Positions 47,747-57,182 of a stretch of 64,000 bases of DNA are shown here, piece after piece. Position numbers and translations under genes: made by a program. Location: NCBI GenBank assembly GCA_005408345.1, contig SEMN01000531.1, forward strand, positions 1-64,000, in the 5' to 3' direction. Each line of letters starts with the position of its first letter. Position 1 is the stretch's first letter. This DNA is from Macquaria australasica. Taxonomy: Eukaryota; Chordata; Actinopteri; Centrarchiformes; Percichthyidae. The notes below the pieces were generated by a model. The model was not told the origin of the DNA and did no database searches. It was given only the letters and a program-made list of their open reading frames with translations.

Positions 47747-48799
47747 GTCTCAAGAATATGTGCATGATCATTGCCATCGCACATACAGACACTATGCTTC
47801 CCAAATTACTTTTACAGCCTACATGCAAACTAAAACCAAACATTCATGCAACAACAGCAACAGGCTTATAATAATAAGTATGCATTAATGTGACATCAGC
47901 TCATATTAACAGCCTAATGTTCTACTTTAATCTTAATAAGAATGAACCACAGGTCCGGAAGTCTCGTATCTTTTATCTATACACTTTTCTATACAAATGA
48001 TTATCAATGAGACAGACGTATGTTTTACATTCCCTCCATTTTGTGCACTCTCATGTAGTGTGGTGTGTCCCATTTCTATTTGAGTTGAAGGGGTGGTTGT
48101 CTAGAGTCCAGATGGTCCGCCAAATGGAGCATTTCCACATGCATAGTCAAATCAAGTGAGAGAAGAATTTTCCCAGAATGCATTGCAACTGTGGCTGAGG
48201 AATGGCTAAATGTGTACAAATGTAGCCTACATATCTTGATATTATATTTTAAAAAAAGGTCAAATCAGATGGAATATCTTATGCACATGCAGTGGATTAA
48301 AGCATGTTACTAATTCTTCATGATGAGTAATAACTCTGACACCTACAGTAGTTGTTCACTACTGCAACTGGCATCCCAATTCATAGTTACAGATCTACCA
48401 CCTGGCCCTTGTAGCGCCATTCCATAGGGCCATTACCCAATCACAAGCACTTTGAGACGAGTGATAGGGTTACAGGAGAAGTAATGGGACAGGGCTCATG
48501 TCTGTTAATTTCACATGACTCGTATATATATCTACTTACGTTCTTACTGTAAGGTAAAACTGTACTGACGTCTAGATTCTCATTTTGCAGAAACATTTGA
48601 GTGGATATTTCCTCTTATAGTAAAGCTCAGTATGAGGTCTTTACATGCAACATACAAGCATACGTGCAGGTGCTACTACTGCTAATGTGCTATAATAGTA
48701 TACTGACACTTTGGCTACCTGTTTGCATTTTTGGCCGTTATTGGTGGTGGTGTGGCTCAAAGGATGGCAGTGGTTGTGGGCTAGTTACACTCAGAGTGC
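47747..48799. other. No recognised feature
   Basis: AT-rich. ORF 48601-48840 has no domain. Confidence 0.45.
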
Positions 48800-49330
48800 A
48801 GAGTGAATTATCTCTACAACTATTGGATGGACTTGCATGAGGCTTTATTGTTCCCAAAAGATTAATCCTAATGACTGTGGTGATCCCCTGAATTCATTTA
48901 GCACCACCATGGGATCAAAATGTCCACTTGTCCAACACTTCATGACAGGATGCCACTATAACTAACAAATTCCTGTCATTTTCAGCTGTACCTTTGAGAT
49001 TAATGCTAACATAGCATGTTCACATGAACATGCTGTTTGCAAACTGTACACGTTAACATTATTATGCAAAATTTTACATTTGGAATTTTAGCATATTTAA
49101 CATACTAAATGTACAAATTAATTAAATTAGTTCATCAATTAATTAATCAGTATACTAAATGTTATATAGAACATGTTTGATGTTAAATGTGACTATGTTT
49201 ACATGCAAAACATCATCATGTTTCCATCATCATCAATAGCCAATAACTGTTAACGTGTATGTTAACATGCTACTATAAGCACTATAACACGCTAATACTA
49301 GCATGGCATGCTAATGTAAGCATCCAGTGC
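48800..49330 (-). repeat. Interspersed fish repeat (GCTAACATGCTAA type), third copy, reversed
   Basis: On plus it reads ACAACTATTGGATGGACTTG, TAATCCTAATGACTGTGGTG, ATCCCCTGAATTCATTTAGC, then AGCATGTTCACATGAACATG and many GCTAAC/GTTAGC motifs to 49320: the reverse complement of the block order at 15225 and 24830. Confidence 0.65.
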
Positions 49331-50295
49331 ACAGCTGAGCTTATTGATGCATTCACAGCTATGCCTCGGAATGGAAAAAATGGAACAAACTGCTAATTTT
49401 TACCCCAGGTGCCCTGTAACAGGTTAATCCTGCCATGATTGGATGATAAAATGAAAGTCCCATATGACATCAATCCCAGTGTGGGAGATTCAGAATCATG
49501 TTTCTGCAGGATCTAGTACAAATTAAGCTCTGGTGTCTGTAGCTGACTGTTTTGTAAAAGAAAACTCTAAATATAGAAACATCCAATATAGCTGCACTGC
49601 ATCCTCATCTTCAACTGCCATAAGGTTTGTAGTCCGAATTAAGTATAGCTGAGGGTGACAATGCACACTTTAGATTGTTTGAGCTGACAAGCTGAGTTTT
49701 AGATATCCTAAAAATGTACACAAGATAAACCTGTTTTATTCAGGGGTATATGGCAACACACCTTGACCACCCAGCACAACCCTGGTACAGATGTAAGAAT
49801 AGAAAAGTTGTCTTTCCATTTCACATCCATTCAGTCAATTTGGTTTATAATGTGTAATTAGTGTTACAGGCTCGCTGGGCCATAGATTTTTCATTTTGTT
49901 TTATCTAGGATGGCATTGAGTGATATCAACAGCGTGGTCAAACCTTGTTTTCTACCCAGTGTGCCCCTCGTGGGCAGCTGCAATGCTCAATGATCATATC
50001 TACTAGGAGCAATGCCTAAAATTATAGACCACTTTCTAAACTTGACTTTATTCTAAATTACACAAGGAAGCAGAGAGGAAGGAAATATTGGTGCCCATGT
50101 TACTACTATAGCCATCCTGTTGATCTATCTGTTGAATATCTTTGGGGTTTAGACTGTTGGTTGGACAAAAGAAGAAACATCAACTTGGGCTTTTTTACTA
50201 TTTTCTGATCATTTGTAGACTAGATGATTAATTAATCTGAAAAATAATTAGGCTGCAACAAATGATTATATTGATTATCAGTAAATCTTAGTTGT
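49331..50295. other. No recognised feature
   Basis: AT-rich spacer. Confidence 0.45.
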
Positions 50296-50897
50296 TGTCA
50301 CGGCTCTGCCGTGCTCATTGTTTCCCTTGTGTTCCTGGTGTTCTTCCCCTCCCTCTTGTGTCCTGTGCTGTCTCTCTTTGTGTGTGTATCTGTCTGTCTG
50401 GAAGGCGTGACATTCATCTACACATCTCCTGCTCCGAGACTGCAATCAGTGAGTGCACCTGCCATTCATCAGTTCATCACCCTGCAGTATTTCTACTCTG
50501 GTTTTCCACCCATTCGTCGCCAGATCATTGCTTCAGTTTCTGCGATAGCAAGTTCTCAGGCCTCAGAGTATTTTCCCTGCTTGAAGATAGTTTGTGAAAC
50601 GAATTTGCTTGTGCTAATCCTTTTTTTCTTGTGTTCCAGGTTCAGTCCTTCTAACCGGCTTACCCAGCTCACCTGCATGCTCACCAGTCTTACCTGCCCA
50701 TCTCCATTACCCCAGCCTGCCACCCAACTTCTCGCAAAGTCTTCCTTCAGCTATCAGCTCTCTCCCCACTGGATTTCCCTGACTCACCGACTCCCCTTCT
50801 ACCTCCCTTTTCCCCGTGTTCTAATAAACCAGTGTGTTCTTCCGTCTACTCCAGCGTCTGTGCCCTGCACATGGGCTCCGCCCGGCAACATGCAACA
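50296..50897 (+). mobile_element. Solo LTR, probably Ty3/Gypsy
   Basis: 602 bp starting TGTCACGGCTCTGCCGTGCT and ending GGCAACATGCAACA (TG...CA rule). An AATAAA polyadenylation signal lies near 50823, in the position expected within an LTR. Flanks GTTGT (50291-50295) and GTTAT (50898-50902) match at four of five bases, consistent with a 5-bp duplication. No internal region is present. The long ORFs over it (200 and 101 aa) are P/S/L-rich LTR read-through. Gypsy assignment is from resemblance. Confidence 0.6.
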
Positions 50898-52123
50898 GTT
50901 ATTTTGTCAATAAAATGTCAGAAAATTGAGGAAAATGCGTCCAAGGGCTGGTTTTGTCCAGTCAACAGTCCAAAAACCAAATACATTTCATTTACATTGA
51001 TATGAAACGGAGAAAAGCAGAAAATACTCGCATTTACAAAGCTGGTACTATCTATGTTTGGCACTTTTTGCTTGAAAAATAATTTGAATGATTAATCAAT
51101 TATTAAAATTGCTGCTGATTCTCTATCAAATTTTAGTCGATTGGCTCAACCAATCAATTCAGCCCTAGATTAATCAATGATGAAATAATGTTGTTAGCTG
51201 CAGCTATAATTCGATAGTGACAAAGAACACCCAGATCCCAAAAAAATAGTTTCAGGTCCCACTCTGAGACACTTCTGGATTGGGAGAAGCGTGACTGACT
51301 GGTTTATAAATATCATCAATAGCTCCAGACTGCATGCTCATCATCACTTGCCACGGAATAATGTGTTTCTGCTATTTTGTCCAAATTTACAGAAACATGC
51401 ATTTTATCCAATACACACTTCACCCTCAATAGACTGTCTCTGACACAGCCAAAAGAAATATCAAAAATGTATCAACAAGACATTATTACCTAAAAGTAAC
51501 ATTTTTAATGGTTTTTGCATTGTATTACAAGAGTTATAGTGTATGTATTTGCCTTTTTTATGTAGCTATTTCAAGTTAAATCAGTTTGCGCATGTTCTCA
51601 TCTTTCATTATGTTGTATTACAGGAATAGCTAACTGGATAGGATGGGTGAATTGGACTAAATTGAATATGACCATAACGACCTTAATGCCATGTTATAAA
51701 GGCATTATATGTTTAGCAATGTGTTCAAATGACAACGACGGGGGGAAACACTGCCTCTCACAAGAACATGTATGATGCTGTAAGAATTTTTCAAGGTTTA
51801 AGCTACATGTTCAGCAGTGGTGTGTGTCGTCATTTGTGATACCACCGTGATAACAGAGCAAAGAAGATGAAAAAAGAGCCTAAATAATCCGACAAGGTCA
51901 CTATCCTGTCATTATTGAGGAGCCTATGGCACATTTTAAGAGTATTACATAATACCATTGTAGATTAAAATCAAACAATACCATAAAATCCGATACGTCA
52001 CAATGAACCCAGCGGGCCTACTAAGCACCTCTGAACACTGCATGCGCTTCATAGCCCATATAGGGACGTTATAGGCTGGTAATTTTCCTTCAGACAACCT
52101 ATAGGACAGCACTGAGCCAGGCG
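50898..52123. other. No recognised feature
   Basis: AT-rich, then GC content rises toward 52100. Confidence 0.45.
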
Positions 52124-52171
52124 TTATCTAACCGGCAGCCGCTCTCCAGCCCTCTGCTCTGCGGGTCTTAC

Positions 52172-52350
52172 CGCGGATGATGGCCGGCGGTGGTGTCCTT
52201 GGCGTCGCTGGTCGGAGGAGACAGGATGGGAGAGGGTCTCACGGCTGATGCACGAGCTGCACAGTTCCGGTGATGAATGAGAGACAGACAGACCGGCTCT
52301 GTTGGTGATCCACTGGAGGGTGAACACGAACCACAAGCCCCGCCCCACCC
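52172..52350 (-). promoter_or_regulatory. Candidate minus-strand promoter and non-coding first exon
   Basis: A local GC- and CpG-rich island. On the minus strand there is a GC box GGGGCGGGG (52346-52338) and a CRE half-site TGACGTA (about 52362-52356), followed by CpG-rich sequence without an in-frame ATG, ending at a good 5' splice site CCGCG then GTAAGAC (exon end 52172). These features fit a TATA-less promoter plus 5' UTR exon reading toward nat16, whose first coding exon has a 3' splice site at 29989. The gene it serves is unproven; a 22-kb first intron would be needed for nat16. Confidence 0.4.
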
Positions 52351-52560
52351 AGTTCTCTACGTCAGGCCTTCGTACTGGAGCGGCTCAGCAGGGAACAGGG
52401 GGAGCAGCTCCCCCTCTTCTATCTGTGCGCGTGTATGTGTATGTATGTGTGTGTGTCAGTATCAAAGGGACGTGCAGAGACTTCCAAGGAGCACGAGCAG
52501 TTGGGTAGAACACCTCATTTCTGCCTCTTTTTTCTGTAAATTTGCGTCTCAGTGGCAGAG

Positions 52561-52764
52561 GTACAGAAGAGGATTAGCGCCACGTGAAAATGTTTTTTTT
52601 TTTTTATTCTGACTTAAATCTCAGAATTTTGACTTAAATCTCAGAATTCTGACTTTATTCTCAGAATTTTGACTTTTTATTTTTTTAGTTCTGACTTTTT
52701 TTTAAGTCAGAAGAATGGGTAACTGTAAGGGTCAAACTTCACTTTGCGGCATGCAGGAGGGGAA
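52561..52764. repeat. Left terminal region with TCAGAATTCTGACTT repeats
   Basis: After the terminal 16 bp, several units of a roughly 18-bp near-palindrome (TCAGAATTCTGACTTTAT) interspersed with T runs. The counterpart at the right end (58165-58230) has fewer units. Confidence 0.7.
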
Positions 52765-53579
52765 CCATATGCTGACCGAAAGTCGGACTTAAGCGAGTTT
52801 TTGCGTGTTCGAGGGGTCCCAGAGGAAGCCGTTTCATTAATGGAAGAGTAAAGGGTGATTGAAAAAGAAATATGTGTTGATTTGGTGCCTGGCGTTTGTA
52901 ACAACAAAGAGAAGGCTAGGGATATGAAGGATGTGAAATGCAGACACCAGTTAGCTAACATTAGTAGCACGTTTGTTAGCTAATATGGTTGGGCAATTGG
53001 AGAACATATCGGCGTTTGGCTGGTTTTTGTCATTTTATTTTGCTAATTGTGAATTGTCTGCTTACGAAGAACAAGTGAGAGCCGCTGCTCAGCTACAGAC
53101 TCGTTCTGCGCCAGCGGGTAAAGCCAGAATATTTTCACATTAACTCTGTGAATTAAGGGTTTATTTCGACCAAACCAGAGTTGGTGATTGTTGGAACAGT
53201 GGAAAGACTAACCAAGGTGGTTTTGGTGAGTTTTATTTTGTTTCTGTCGACTTTCAATGAAGTGTATTTTACAAGGCAATTAAGCAGCAGCTACATGACG
53301 GGTGCCTCTCGTCTGTCACTGTCAGTAGCCTCACTGTCTCTCCAGTTAAGATGGTCTTAGTTCGGTGAAAGAGAGAACCTTGAATTCAGAAGGTTTACGG
53401 TTTTATTTGTGTGTTTAATTAGGAAAATGGGTCGCGAACTCGCCGCTCGTCTCCCAGCTGAAACAACAGGACTGTGGGGGTGCCGCAGCTGCCGCACACA
53501 CACTGCGTGAATATATCGGTGATCGCTGGTTGTTGGGTTGACGGTGGCCAGCTGGAAAGTTTTAACAACGCCCAACCCT
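52765..53579 (+). repeat. Foldback left arm, block A
   Basis: Inverted match of 57350-58164, equal length. Contains a conceptual frame 52771-52983 reading SDLSEFLRVRGVPEEAVSLM with a single stop (TAA, 52849), possibly a captured exon. Confidence 0.9.
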
Positions 53580-53602
53580 GTAGACAATGATGACGTACAT
53601 AA

Positions 53603-53694
53603 AATCTCCTGGTCCACACTCCAGTCCAGTTGGTGGCGGTAATGCACCTCTAAGCTGGTTTGCCAACCGCCAATAAACTCCACAGAAGAAGAAG
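53603..53694 (+). mobile_element. 92-bp retroposon-like insert
   Basis: Flanked by the exact 16-bp direct repeat ATGATGACGTACATAA at 53587-53602 and 53695-53710. The body contains GGTGGCGGTAATGCACC and GGTTTGCCAACCGCCAATAA, able to pair as a hairpin, and ends in (AGA)n. Long target duplication plus simple-repeat tail suggests retroposition. Confidence 0.65.
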
Positions 53695-53739
53695 ATGATG
53701 ACGTACATAAGCATGCGCGCGCATTTTGGCAACGGAAGT

Positions 53740-54123
53740 ATGGCAGACGGCAATAGCTTGTCAATCTATGGAAGGGCATTAATCAACAAAGATCGGGAAT
53801 GCTACCTAAACAAACCGACTTTGACAAACGGTGACCGGTCCTGTGCTGTTACTGTGTGGGTAGAAGACATTAGCAAGTGGCCCAATATTCAGTAGCCAGA
53901 TATAGACACGTATTTGATGGAGAAACGTAGCGTTTTCACCAGCGAGAAACTACGAGCATACAAGTCACTAGATGCTTACGACTCCGTTATCTGTGGTCAT
54001 GTACAGAACATCAAATACCATGACATAGACTCCCCAGTCAAAGACAAGGACACAAGGCTTTTGTTATAATTAACAAAGCAGAAAACTACGTCCTAACAGC
54101 GGATTGTACCTGCATGGCAGAGT
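53740..54123 (+). pseudogene. SWIM/YqaJ-family transposon protein, first exon remnant
   Basis: ATG at 53740 opens MADGNSLSIYGRALINKD and runs to an in-frame TAG at 53893-53895. The same frame continues with TYLMEKRSVFTSEKLRAYKS, LDAYDSVICGHVQ and DIDSPVKDKDTRL to a stop near 54069. After a frame change, ENYVLTADCTCMA (about 54083-54121) shows the first Cys-x-Cys pair of a SWIM zinc-binding motif, at what looks like an exon end. AYKSLDAY followed by a Gly-His-Val strand is characteristic of a family of fish and invertebrate proteins with SWIM and YqaJ-nuclease domains linked to DNA transposons. The nuclease part is absent. Inactive: one stop, one frameshift, truncated. Confidence 0.6.
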
Positions 54124-54391
54124 GAGTAGTATTTTGTGTTGTCGACTTGTTAGCTAGCATAGTTCAGAGCTCGATGATATAGTTGTTATGCAAACGTGAA
54201 TTCTGCTTCTGTTTTACTGTCATTTTCCGCCCTTAACCAGGACATGAAACTAACTTTTTCATGAATTACACACAGTGACAATATTATTGATTTGCGGTCA
54301 AAACCTGATTGAGCTTAGATTGGATACATGCTAAAATATCAAGAATTTACAGACTGCTTAGCCACAGATGAAATTTGGCTGAGAGCAAGTG

Positions 54392-54659
54392 TTAATTTCA
54401 AGCCCTGGTCATAACATTAAAACTTATGCATATTGGATATAAAATGGGCGCTACAAACGCAAACATTTTTGATCGTGTCCTCAGTCCAGTTGTAGTCAAC
54501 ATGTTTAATAGCTTGCAGACGTAGACGCCGCTGGTTGCTCTGAAACGGTCGTGATCCTGTAGAACTTGAGTCCGCTGTTGGAATATCGATTCTGACAACC
54601 GAACAGGCAACAGTCCGACATTTTGATGCTGGGAACACTTTTAATTCAATGTTTAACAC
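54392..54659 (-). pseudogene. THAP zinc-finger (transposase N-terminus) remnant
   Basis: Minus-strand ORF from 54659. It has Cys-x4-Cys (KCRTVAC), then 49 residues with NQRRLRLQAIKHVDYNWTED and the invariant Trp, ending CSAHF, i.e. Cys-x2-His-Phe. This is the C2CH signature and spacing of THAP DNA-binding domains. The stretch after KCRTVACSVV appears frame-shifted and compensates later (another frame, 54610-54398, carries the better match in the middle). THAP domains bind transposon ends in P-element-like and related transposases. No catalytic domain follows. Confidence 0.6.
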
Positions 54660-54752
54660 TTGCTAACTCATCTGGGTGGTTGGGGCAAAACGCCACTTCC
54701 GTTGCCAAAATGTGTGCGCATATTTTTGATGACGTTGGCTGTAAAAGGGTCT

Positions 54753-54919
54753 ATTAGCTAACATTACTGCAAACTAACATTGTGCATGTAACAGTAGTGT
54801 AGAGGTTAGTGGTTAGAGTGCAAAGCCTGGAGAATATTGGCTAAGTAGCCACCTACTGATGAAGTTGTATTTAAAATGATTTAGCCATTAATAGCTCCAT
54901 TCACCCCCATTCTCTCAGG
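54753..54919 (+). repeat. Foldback left arm, block B
   Basis: Inverted match of 57183-57349. It continues block A once the inserted transposon is removed. Confidence 0.92.
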
Positions 54920-55290
54920 TCTGGCAGGTCTGGTCTAGCAGCCACGGGTTTCAGTTGGATTAATAGAGGCTTTTCTGACTTTGAAAGGCTCTAGAATGGA
55001 GTAAAATAGATAGTTTCGATTGCAGCCAACATCCAGATACTCGCAGATACTCAAGTCCCTGTCTTTTTTTTAACCAGGAGAGGGTGATCCCGTTATTGAA
55101 AAGTATGCAGAATCATGAAAATAAAATGCATGATTTTTGTTTATTGTTAAGTTATTGCACTGACCCCTGCATACAAAGCTTTCCTGCAAATTTAGATCGG
55201 TACTGACACTAGTACTGACTTAAGGGGCTTAACTATGGAGCCAGGACAGTGACAGTAATATTTTGCATCGAAAAGAAAATTTGGCTTTCA
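54920..55290. other. Foldback spacer, left part
   Basis: AT-rich, with a CTGGCAGGTCTGGTCT direct repeat at the start. No coding signal. Confidence 0.5.
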
Positions 55291-55330
55291 AGCTAGTGGT
55301 CCGGATCAGTTGCTCAGTGGTCCGGATCAG

Positions 55331-55396
55331 TTCAATTCAATTCAATTCAGTTTTATTTATATAGCGCCATATCATAACAAAGTTATCTCAGGGCAC
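55331..55396 (-). mobile_element. 66-bp L2 LINE 3' scrap
   Basis: TTCAATTCAATTCAGTTTTA through TATAGCGCCATATCATAACA to TTATCTCAGGGCAC, the antisense L2 terminus. It sits between two units of the CAGTTGCTCAGTGGTCC repeat. Confidence 0.92.
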
Positions 55397-55399
55397 ACA

Positions 55400-55565
55400 C
55401 AGTTGCTCAGTGGTCCGTCGTATGGTCCTTGTGGTCCGGACCAGTTGCTCAGTGTTCAGTCTAGTGGTCTGGACCAGTTGCTCAGTGGTCCGTCGTGTGG
55501 TCCTTGTGGTCTTGACCAGTTGCTCAGTGGTCCGTCGTGTGGTCCGGACCAGTTGCTCGTGGTCC
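55400..55565 (+). repeat. 33/42-bp minisatellite, CAGTTGCTCAGTGGTCC unit
   Basis: Four to five units alternating about 42 and 33 bp, each starting CAGTTGCTCAGTG(G/T)TC. The longer units include an extra TGTGGTCCTTGTGG. Derived from the terminal sequence of the 1,024-bp foldback. Unit lengths are multiples of three, so a spurious ORF runs through it. Confidence 0.9.
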
Positions 55566-56318
55566 TAATCCACAACACACCTCCTCTGTCTCTCCCTTCT
55601 GTCTTTTGGCCGTGTGGTACACTTTTGTTTGCGATTAATACATTAATTGTTTTTGTTGAGGGAGACAAATCAACACCACAAATCATAATAATTTGTCTAT
55701 GAATTATATTCTGTTGTCGATTAGGCCTGGATTGTATTGTTATTGTTGTACTGTATTTTGACGTTTGTGAGAGATAGACAGATTGTTTACTTTAACAAGT
55801 TCAACTCTGTAATCTCAGATTTCAAAGATCTTAATGAGCTCTCAAAATTAAAAATACTCCTAGAAGGAGACAGAGCATATCTTGCTGCCCAATATGTACC
55901 AACATGCCACAACCTGAGTTAAAGTGAATGACCTAGATACACACACACACACAGCACACACGATATATATAATTATTATATATCAATCTTAATGTTGCGT
56001 TAATGTTATTGTGTACATTTATTTTGATGCTTTGAAATCTGAGATTAGAGTTGAACTTGTTAAAGTAAACAATCTGTCTATGTCTCACAAACTTCAAAAT
56101 ACAGTACAATAACAATCTAGGCCTAATCGACAACAGAATATAATTCATAGACAAATTATTATGATTTGTGGTGTTTATTTGTCTCCCCTCAACAAAAACA
56201 ATTAATGTATTAATCGCAAACAAAAGTGTACCACACGGCCGAGAGACAGAGGAGGTGTGCTGTGGATTAGGACTATGCGACAGACCACTGAGCACCTGGT
56301 CCGGACCACTAGCTTTCA

Positions 56319-57182
56319 GCGCCCCCTAGTGGCAGTAACCAGTGATCCGTGTTAGCGACCATGGTCAGTGGACAGACCACTGAATTGGCTACAACCCCCT
56401 CTCGAAATATGGGGGGTCTCGGTCCCCCTAATTAACAACTAGGACACCCCGAAGATGGCAAAATCAAATTTTGACGGGGTCTCAAAATTAAGCTAAATTA
56501 TTTACTATTTGTCTGTATTGTAAAATGTATTTTCATGTTTAAATATTGAAAGGTAAGGAGTAACACAGGAAATGCGACTGATGACAGTGGCAGCTGATGT
56601 AGCCAGCAGCTGCTGACGTGGTAACCGGTGCCGGTTGTAATTCTGCGGCGCAATAATACATTCTGACTCAGCGATTCCGCTGCCATTCATGATGTTGCTG
56701 TATAAACTGTGAATCTTTCAGAACAGCTCACCAGTGTCAGAAAAGCTCACAAGGCCAGTTAAGAGTTAAATTCCGGTGAGTTAATGAAAGTATCCACACT
56801 GTGCCAGCTGTGCTTAATATTACGCATAGTTTTGGAGAGGTGTGAGTGCATGTCTATTGAGTTTGTCTGAGCAGGAAACACAAGTGAAAATTATATACTG
56901 ACAATGTGGAGCTTCTGCCTATTTTTGATTATTTATCTATTTATTTGTTAACATTTATCTAGTTCCTCATTGTGCGCCAAGACATTTTCTGCCTGTAATC
57001 GGAGCAAGTCACCTCCTGAGTTTTTAATAACATTTATTTTTTCCGCTGAGAATGAAAAATAGTGCATGGCTGATGTGTATACATACATACATACATACAT
57101 ACATACATAAATATATGTTTTTGTTTTTTTTACCAGCCACGCCACAAGACCCCCCGATTGTCATAGAGTATTTCACACACTG
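56319..57182. other. Foldback spacer, right part
   Basis: Contains (ACAT)n at 57079-57108 and a G/C run patch near 56395-56430 (TATGGGGGGTCTCGGTCCCC). No gene recognised. Minus-strand ORFs 56690-56498 have no domain. Confidence 0.5.
57079..57108. repeat. (ACAT)n microsatellite
   Basis: About seven ATAC/ACAT units. Confidence 0.95.

Larger units (their letters stand above)
53580..54752. mobile_element. Defective two-gene DNA transposon (SWIM/YqaJ + THAP)
   Basis: About 1.17 kb present in the left foldback arm and absent from the right arm, where blocks A and B are contiguous at 57349/57350. Inner inverted ends: GCGCGCGCATTTTGGCAACGGAAGT (53715-53739) faces, inverted, GCGCACACATTTTGGCAACGGAAGT (read on minus, about 54721-54697). 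Immediately inside each end a gene starts and reads inward: a SWIM/YqaJ-family exon on plus and a THAP exon on minus. The centre, where transposase catalytic and nuclease domains should be, is deleted. As I recall, the eukaryotic ISL2EU group carries a THAP transposase with a YqaJ-like protein; this assignment is inference. Confidence 0.6.
55291..56314. mobile_element. 1,024-bp foldback element with TTCA duplication
   Basis: Ends AGCTAGTGGTCCGGATCAGT (left) and, in reverse complement, AGCTAGTGGTCCGGACCAGG (right), flanked by TTCA at 55287-55290 and 56315-56318. The arms continue over 55560-55830 and 56025-56275 (for example GTGTGGTACACTTTTGTTTG and GCGATTAATACATTAATTGT against their inverse) around a spacer of about 195 bp. 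The left arm also holds a GC-rich minisatellite. No transposase; non-autonomous. It lies inside the larger foldback spacer. Confidence 0.8.

Noticed and set aside
50292..50913. 200-aa and 101-aa plus-strand ORFs
   Set aside because: They lie wholly within the probable solo LTR, are P/S/L-rich and overlap each other in different frames without a domain.
53357..53779. 140-aa minus ORF duplicated at 57354-57572
   Set aside because: The duplication reflects the foldback arms, not selection. No recognised domain, and the opposite strand has the more protein-like frame elsewhere in the arm.
55310..55702. 130-aa ORF with repeated QLLSGPSCGP
   Set aside because: Translation of the 33/42-bp minisatellite, whose unit lengths happen to be multiples of three.
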